Below the pieces are notes generated by a model, which worked only from the letters and a program-made list of their open reading frames with translations, did no database searches and was not told the DNA's origin. Below are positions 24,829 to 28,866 of a DNA stretch of 28,866 nt, one piece after another. Position numbers and translations under genes: made by a program. The stretch lies in the NCBI GenBank assembly GCA_900757185.1, contig CAAEMX010000012.1, positions 1-28,866 on the forward strand, given 5' to 3'. The stretch comes from an uncultured Collinsella sp. (GTDB lineage: Bacteria > Actinomycetota > Coriobacteriia > Coriobacteriales > Coriobacteriaceae). Numbering within the stretch: the stretch's first letter is position 1; each line of letters opens with the position of its first letter.

Positions 24829-25602
24829 ATGCTGCTCGCTATCGATATGGGAAACACGCAGACGGCCATGGGCCTGTTCGACGGAGACGAGCTGGTGCAG
24901 TCGTGGCGCATGCCCACCGACCGCTCCTATACCGCCGACGAGATCCACGTGCGCCTGATGGGTTTCTTTAAGATGTACGGCCTCTCGCTCGATGCGGTTG
25001 ACGCGATCGCCTTTGCGGGCGTGGTGCCGCAGCTCTCGCGCGAGTGGCACGCCGTGGCCGACCGCATTGCCGCAGACGCCATCGTCATCGGGCCGCAGAC
25101 GGCCGCCGTGACCAAGCTGCGCGCGGCGCGTCCCCAAGCCGTAGGCGCCGATCGCGTCGCTAACGCCGTTGCGGCCGAAACTTTCTACGGCGCGCCGGCA
25201 ATCGTGGTGGACTTTGGCACCGCGACCAATATCGACGTCATCGATGAGGACGGTTATTACATTGGCGGAGCGATCGCGCCGGGCATCCGCATCTCCATGG
25301 ACGCGCTTGCCGCCCGTGCCGCCAAGCTCGCCAGCGTGCCGCTCGAGGCGCCCGAGCATGCCATCGGCCGCGATACCGAGGAGTGCATCAAGGTCGGCGC
25401 CGTGGTGGGCGCTGCTGCCATGGCCGAGGGACTGGTCGAGCGCATGAAGCGCGAGCTGGGCCGCGAGGATGCCACCGTTATCGCCACGGGCGGTCTCGCC
25501 GGCATCGTCGCCGATTCGACCGATGCCTTCGACGTGGTCGACGGACAGCTCACCATCAAGGGCATCTGCGAAATCTACCGCCGCATGCAGGAGCTGGGGT
25601 AA
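24829..25602 (+). CDS. coaX: Type III pantothenate kinase
   Basis: A 257-residue cytoplasmic enzyme that phosphorylates pantothenate, the first step of coenzyme A synthesis, using ATP and a monovalent cation. It has the ASKHA fold: phosphate motif DMGNTQ (6-11), GADR with the catalytic Asp (D108), VVDFGTATN (126-134), the IGGAIAPGIRISMDAL segment and the C-terminal ATGGLAGI. The length matches the family (about 255-260). The ATG at 24829 is chosen because GGGAG lies 5 bases upstream and the conserved fold begins at once; the frame is open much further upstream but there runs through the tRNA gene. It is the only plus-strand gene here and converges on the second DUF4143 ATPase gene, with a 42-bp palindrome between them. 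Confidence 0.95.
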   Translation: MLLAIDMGNTQTAMGLFDGDELVQSWRMPTDRSYTADEIHVRLMGFFKMYGLSLDAVDAIAFAGVVPQLSREWHAVADRIAADAIVIGPQTAAVTKLRAARPQAVGADRVANAVAAETFYGAPAIVVDFGTATNIDVIDEDGYYIGGAIAPGIRISMDALAARAAKLASVPLEAPEHAIGRDTEECIKVGAVVGAAAMAEGLVERMKRELGREDATVIATGGLAGIVADSTDAFDVVDGQLTIKGICEIYRRMQELG

Positions 25603-25657
25603 GGCAGGGGCTTAAGTCGAGCACGGGCGCGAGCGGCGGACTAAGCAATGCATCGGT

Positions 25658-25700
25658 CCTATTCCTCAAAAACGAAATTTTTTCAGTTTTGAGGAATAGG
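25658..25700. repeat. ATPase-flanking palindrome, copy 1 (downstream)
   Basis: A 43-base near-palindrome: CCTATTCCTCAAAA arms, two mismatched positions, then GAAA/TTTC around a 3-base centre. It begins 7 bases beyond the stop of the second DUF4143 ATPase gene. The arms are AT-rich and no separate T-run follows, so it is not a typical terminator. Confidence 0.93.
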
Positions 25701-25707
25701 CTTTCTG

Positions 25708-26904
25708 CTACGCCTCGCCGCACAACCACCTCGCCAGGTCCACGATCTGCACTCCGTCGCGATCCGTGGCCTCGTGATGCGTGCGGGCGAGAATCATCTT
25801 GGGATACGCATCGCCAATGCTCAGCAGTGGCGAAATCTCGCGTTCAAATGTCTTATCCGAGCTGATGTCGTCGCTCACCTGAATGTAGAGTTTCTCGCTC
25901 CGCTTGATTGCTACAAAGTCTATTTCCTTTTTATAGAGCACGCCGACGTATATCTCGTATCCGCGACGCAGCAGCTCGATTGCCACCATGTTCTCGTATA
26001 CGCGTCCCCAATCCATATCACGTGTACCAAGAAGCGCATATTTAAACGCATGGTCCGCCAGATAGTACTTCTCGCCGCTCTTAAGGTATTTTTTGCCGCG
26101 AATGTCGTACCGACGAACTTTATAGAAGGCAAACGCATCGCACAGGTACCCCATGTACGTGCCGACCGTCTTGTTCGTAATCTTTAACCCATCCGCATTT
26201 AATGCATCAGTAATGTTGCGTGCCGACGTAATGTTGGAAACGTTGTCCATCATGTAATCGGCAATGCGCAGCAGCGCCGATTCGTTTCTCACGTTATGCC
26301 GCTGCACGATATCTCTCACAATGAGCGTCTTGAAGACGTTGGAGAGATATTGATAGCGCTGCTCCTGCAGTGGATAAGGGTAAGAGCCGGACATACCGCC
26401 GGTTCTCGCGTACTCATCGAAGTCGCGGTCGACCTCGCCCTCGTCGCCATAGAGACGATACTCCTCAAACGAGAATGGGAAAACCTCGATCTCGAACGTA
26501 CGCCCCGTAAAGAGCGTCGACAGATCGCTCGACAGCAAAAAGGCATTCGATCCGGTAATGAATATGTCGTACTGCTCGGATGCGTGAAGGCTATTGATCG
26601 CACGCTCAAAACCGTCGCACATCTGAACTTCATCGATAAGCAGAAAGTTTTGTTTGCCGGACACTCGATGCTCTTTTACATAGGCGAGCAGCGCGTGATA
26701 CTCGAGCAGGTTCTCGAACTCATCGAGGTTGTAGTTGATATGGATGACATTCGAATTGGACAGATGTGCCTCCACGTAATCGCGGAGGGCCTCGAGCAAT
26801 TTTGATTTACCGCTACGACGGATGCCCGTGATGACCTTGATGTCCGGCACGCCAATAAGACTCGTCAACGTGTCCATATATGACGTTCTATTGATGAGTT
26901 TCAT
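25708..26904 (-). CDS. AAA_14 / DUF4143 ATPase (second of two)
   Basis: A 398-residue ATPase with Walker A GIRRSGKS (27-34, K33), Walker B FLLIDEVQ (87-94, D91/E92), sensor strand ITGSNA (116-121) and the Arg/Phe-rich EVFPFSFEEYR stretch typical of AAA_14. The C-terminal DUF4143 domain has GRVYENMVAIELLRRGYEIYVG, then EIDFVAIKRSEKLYIQVS, where D and Q-V replace the D...ExK of the nuclease-like core. The function of this family is not settled; NTP hydrolysis is well supported and DNA action is plausible. GAGGAGG lies 6 bases before the ATG. Palindromes of one family lie on both sides of the gene, one overlapping the likely promoter. The gene looks like a self-contained insertion between coaX and the folate operon. 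Confidence 0.92.
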   Translation of the reverse strand: MKLINRTSYMDTLTSLIGVPDIKVITGIRRSGKSKLLEALRDYVEAHLSNSNVIHINYNLDEFENLLEYHALLAYVKEHRVSGKQNFLLIDEVQMCDGFERAINSLHASEQYDIFITGSNAFLLSSDLSTLFTGRTFEIEVFPFSFEEYRLYGDEGEVDRDFDEYARTGGMSGSYPYPLQEQRYQYLSNVFKTLIVRDIVQRHNVRNESALLRIADYMMDNVSNITSARNITDALNADGLKITNKTVGTYMGYLCDAFAFYKVRRYDIRGKKYLKSGEKYYLADHAFKYALLGTRDMDWGRVYENMVAIELLRRGYEIYVGVLYKKEIDFVAIKRSEKLYIQVSDDISSDKTFEREISPLLSIGDAYPKMILARTHHEATDRDGVQIVDLARWLCGEA

Positions 26905-26921
26905 CGGGGCCTCCTCGCGGT

Positions 26922-26950
26922 CTTTTATCGCTATTCCTCAAAACTGAAAA
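26922..26950 (-). promoter_or_regulatory. Possible promoter of the second ATPase, overlapping palindrome copy 2
   Basis: On the minus strand TTTTCA (26945-26950) and TAAAAG (26922-26927) are 17 bases apart. The -35 and most of the spacer lie inside the perfect palindrome, which would let a palindrome-binding protein block transcription. Hexamer matches are 4 of 6 each; TATAGA about 60 bases upstream is an alternative -10. Confidence 0.4.
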
Positions 26951-26971
26951 ATTTTCAGTTTTGAGGAATAG
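26931..26971. repeat. ATPase-flanking palindrome, copy 2 (promoter region)
   Basis: A perfect palindrome with 20-base arms (CTATTCCTCAAAACTGAAAA and its complement) around one central base. It begins 27 bases before the ATPase start codon. Confidence 0.96.
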
Positions 26972-27015
26972 GCTCTATAGCGAATATACCTCGCGAAAGA
27001 CCGAGCCGCCTTAAT

Positions 27016-27058
27016 CCTATTCCTCAAAAACGAAAATTTTTCAGTTTTGAGGAATAGG
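27016..27058. repeat. ATPase-flanking palindrome, copy 3 (upstream)
   Basis: A 43-base near-palindrome that differs from copy 2 by the same AC/CT change as copy 1, and is nearly identical to copy 1. It lies 85 bases upstream of copy 2. The 44 bases between copies 2 and 3 show no gene. Confidence 0.95.
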
Positions 27059-27086
27059 GCGCTGGCAACCCATTCCCCAGATAGGC

Positions 27087-27117
27087 GAAACCCTCCCCGG
27101 CACAGGCCGAGGAGGGT
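27087..27117 (-). terminator. Probable terminator of the folate operon
   Basis: On the minus strand ACCCTCCTCGGC and GCCGGGGAGGGT form a 12-bp stem (one G-T pair) with a 4-base loop, followed by only TTTC. It lies 40 bases beyond the stop of the biotin-ligase-like gene. Confidence 0.65.
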
Positions 27118-27156
27118 CTTGTTGTCATGTCTATCTTTGGGCGCGAACGCCCCGCG

Positions 27157-27858
27157 TTACAGCCCGCGAATCCGTACGGCCTCGGGCGGAAACTCCTGCT
27201 CGCCGGCATCGGTCTTGATGGTCGCGCGGCCCCAGATGTCCAGGCCCGCAAACACACCGACCGCAAGCGGCAAACCGTTGGGCGACACCGCCGCAACCTG
27301 ACGACCCAGCAGCGGCACCATATCGAAGTACTCACCCAGCACCGGAGCCAGCGGGCCGGCAGCGCCCTGTGGTGTGTTGGCGGCAACCGCCCAGGTGCCC
27401 ACGCGGGTCAGCACGGCGGTGGCCAATGCCTCGACCAGCACCTCGTCGGCCATATCCACGCCAAGCTCGCCCAGCGCCGCACGTTCAATATCAACCGTCA
27501 CCGCGGCAAACATGCCCGCAGCACCGGCACCGCCGTTCACGGCAACACGCGCGAGCGACGTCTCAAACGCAGGCGCACCGCACACGATATTGCTCGGCCA
27601 CTCAATGCCCACCTTGCCGGCAAGGCCCAACCCCGGCGTCGAAGCCGTGCCCACGAGCGCGTCCATCATGCCCATCGCGGCCACAAACGGCAGGCCGTGG
27701 AAGGCATGCATGTTCACATCCGGACGCACGACCAGCGAAAACGTCAGCGAAGCATCGCCCACGCTCCACGCGCACCAGCCCGCGGACACGCCCTCGCGAC
27801 CCGCGTCACGCGCCGCGTCGAGCTCAGTGGCAGCGACTACAGCGTTCATCTCGATCAT
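27157..27858 (-). CDS. Biotin-protein-ligase-like protein lacking catalytic motifs
   Basis: A 233-residue protein that aligns by eye with the catalytic and C-terminal domains of BirA/LplA-type ligases. Evidence is LTFSLVVRP (38-46), GKVGIEWPSNIV (81-92, in place of KWPND) and a BPL_C-like end (AGLDIWGRATIKTDAGEQEF). Key residues are gone. The biotinyl-AMP loop GRGRxGRxW reads AGREGVSAGW (19-28), WPND is WPSN, and the RKLAG stretch with the catalytic lysine is replaced by AFETSLA. It also lacks the HTH domain. A normal ligase activity is unlikely; it may be a divergent ligase for another substrate or a binding protein. The start ATG directly follows the stop of the folP-folK fusion, so the two are translationally coupled. 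ATG three codons later is an alternative start. Confidence 0.65.
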   Translation of the reverse strand: MIEMNAVVAATELDAARDAGREGVSAGWCAWSVGDASLTFSLVVRPDVNMHAFHGLPFVAAMGMMDALVGTASTPGLGLAGKVGIEWPSNIVCGAPAFETSLARVAVNGGAGAAGMFAAVTVDIERAALGELGVDMADEVLVEALATAVLTRVGTWAVAANTPQGAAGPLAPVLGEYFDMVPLLGRQVAAVSPNGLPLAVGVFAGLDIWGRATIKTDAGEQEFPPEAVRIRGL

Positions 27859-28866
27859 CTACATACGCCCCAATTCACCCACGATATGGCCCACGCGATC
27901 CTCGGGCTCCTTGACCTCGACGCCGTTGTAGCGGAAGAACCGCGCCGGGTCGTGCATCAGATCCTCGAGCGGCACCAGCACAAAGTCGCGCTCGCCGATC
28001 AGCGGATGCGGCAGGCGCAGCTTTTTGCCGCCGTGGGTCTCGCCGTCCATCCACAGCAGGTCCAGGTCGATGGTGCGCGGACCGTTGGCCTTGGCCTTTT
28101 TGGAGCGGTCGCGGCCCAGCTCGGCCTCGATCTTCATGAGCTCGTCGAGCAGCACCAGCGGCGCCAACTCGGTCTTGATCTCGATGACGGCGTTGGCAAA
28201 CGCGTCCTGGCGCGTCTCGTAGGCCGGCTCGCTCTCGTAGATCTTGGAGGAGTTGGACACGCAGGTAAGTGGAATCTCGGCGATCATGTCGCGTGCGGCG
28301 CGGATGTTGTCGCAGCGATGCCCCAAGTTGGATCCCACGGCCACAAACGCGCGGCGCGGCTGCGGCTTGGCAACCGCCCAGTAGCCGTTCAGGAACTGCG
28401 CAAAGCCCGCGGCGTCGTGCACGCGCACGATGTTGGCGCCGGCCTGGATGGCGCCCAGGCACACGCCAAACGTAGCGGCATCGCGCTCGGCGGCCTCGGT
28501 CACGCCCGAGACGGCGCCCACAAAGCGCTTGCGCGATACAGCGCACATGAGCGGATAGCCCAGTGACGCCATCTTGGCAGTCTCGCGCTGGATGACGATG
28601 TCCTCGTTAGCCGACTTACCAAAGCCCGGGCCAGGATCGATGCAGATGCGGTCGCGCGACACGCCGGCGTGGATGAGCGCGCGGGCCTGGTCGGACAGAA
28701 AGCCCATGACGCGGCGCATGATGGGCGCCGAATCGGGCAGGGTGAAGCGGCGGAGCTGCGAGGTGGGCACGTAGGCCTCCTCGCGGCGGGCGCTGCGGCG
28801 CATCATGGCGGCCAGGCGGTCATTGGACTCCGATGCGGCCTCGGTGGCCTCGGGCGCGGGCGCGAC
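27859..28866 (-). CDS. folP-folK: Dihydropteroate synthase-HPPK fusion (5' end outside window)
   Basis: The C-terminal 335 codons of a bifunctional folate enzyme; the reading frame continues past the window edge, so the N-terminal half of the DHPS barrel is missing. The DHPS part shows DPGPGFGKS, SRKRFVGAV, ERDAAT and GANIVRVHDAAGF, the pterin and pABA binding strands. It runs directly into HPPK: AFVAVGSNLGHRCDNI, SKIYESEPAY, NGPRTIDLDLLWMDG and LPHPLIGERDFVLVPLEDL, with the metal-binding DLDLL intact. Together they make dihydropteroate from hydroxymethyl-dihydropterin, so substrate may be passed between domains. The domain order here, FolP before FolK, is seen directly; I cannot say from the window how common it is. 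The next gene starts immediately after the stop. Confidence 0.93.
   Translation of the reverse strand, partial: VAPAPEATEAASESNDRLAAMMRRSARREEAYVPTSQLRRFTLPDSAPIMRRVMGFLSDQARALIHAGVSRDRICIDPGPGFGKSANEDIVIQRETAKMASLGYPLMCAVSRKRFVGAVSGVTEAAERDAATFGVCLGAIQAGANIVRVHDAAGFAQFLNGYWAVAKPQPRRAFVAVGSNLGHRCDNIRAARDMIAEIPLTCVSNSSKIYESEPAYETRQDAFANAVIEIKTELAPLVLLDELMKIEAELGRDRSKKAKANGPRTIDLDLLWMDGETHGGKKLRLPHPLIGERDFVLVPLEDLMHDPARFFRYNGVEVKEPEDRVGHIVGELGRM

Noticed and set aside
25658..25700. Palindrome copy 1 as a standard bidirectional terminator for coaX and the ATPase gene
   Set aside because: The stem is AT-rich, has no T-run beyond it, and the same element occurs twice upstream of the ATPase gene, where termination makes no sense. 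A secondary effect on read-through remains possible.

Overview
The window looks like chromosomal DNA of a GC-rich, anaerobic Actinobacterium of the class Coriobacteriia (Collinsella-like). I infer this from the GC-rich codon use, an Ech-type energy-converting hydrogenase, a large Old-Yellow-Enzyme flavoprotein, a fused FolP-FolK protein and a giant GLUG-repeat surface protein. No 16S or taxonomic marker is present, so the placement is an inference. Almost all coding is on the minus strand; only coaX is on the plus strand.

Region 1 (22-5642) is a compact operon in the classical echABCDEF order. It encodes a membrane-bound [NiFe] hydrogenase that should couple ferredoxin oxidation and H2 formation to ion pumping. 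The antiporter-like subunit (EchA) and the NuoH-like subunit (EchB) form one 960-residue polypeptide. Region 2 (5823-6672) has a lone two-HTH protein resembling IS3-family OrfA and a non-coding stretch with a 33-bp-stem hairpin built from 20-bp tandem repeats.

Region 3 (6673-20274) is one tightly packed operon. Three single-pass membrane proteins with short cytoplasmic N-termini are followed by a 3556-residue secreted protein. That protein carries about 25 GLUG-like motifs in roughly five modules and has no visible C-terminal cell-wall anchor. It ends in a strong terminator. This is the best candidate here for an undescribed system: a giant surface fibre or adhesin with dedicated membrane partners.

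Region 4 (20518-27058) contains two AAA_14/DUF4143 ATPases. Each is accompanied by its own family of short repeats: a five-copy array with an exact 23-bp period beside the first, and three copies of a ~42-bp palindrome flanking the second. Between them lie an NADH:flavin oxidoreductase, three 63-bp inverted-repeat units spaced exactly 80 bp apart, an initiator tRNA with its own promoter and terminator, and coaX (type III pantothenate kinase).

Region 5 (27157-28866) is the end of a folate operon: a 5'-truncated DHPS-HPPK fusion, followed by a biotin-ligase-like protein that has lost its catalytic motifs.
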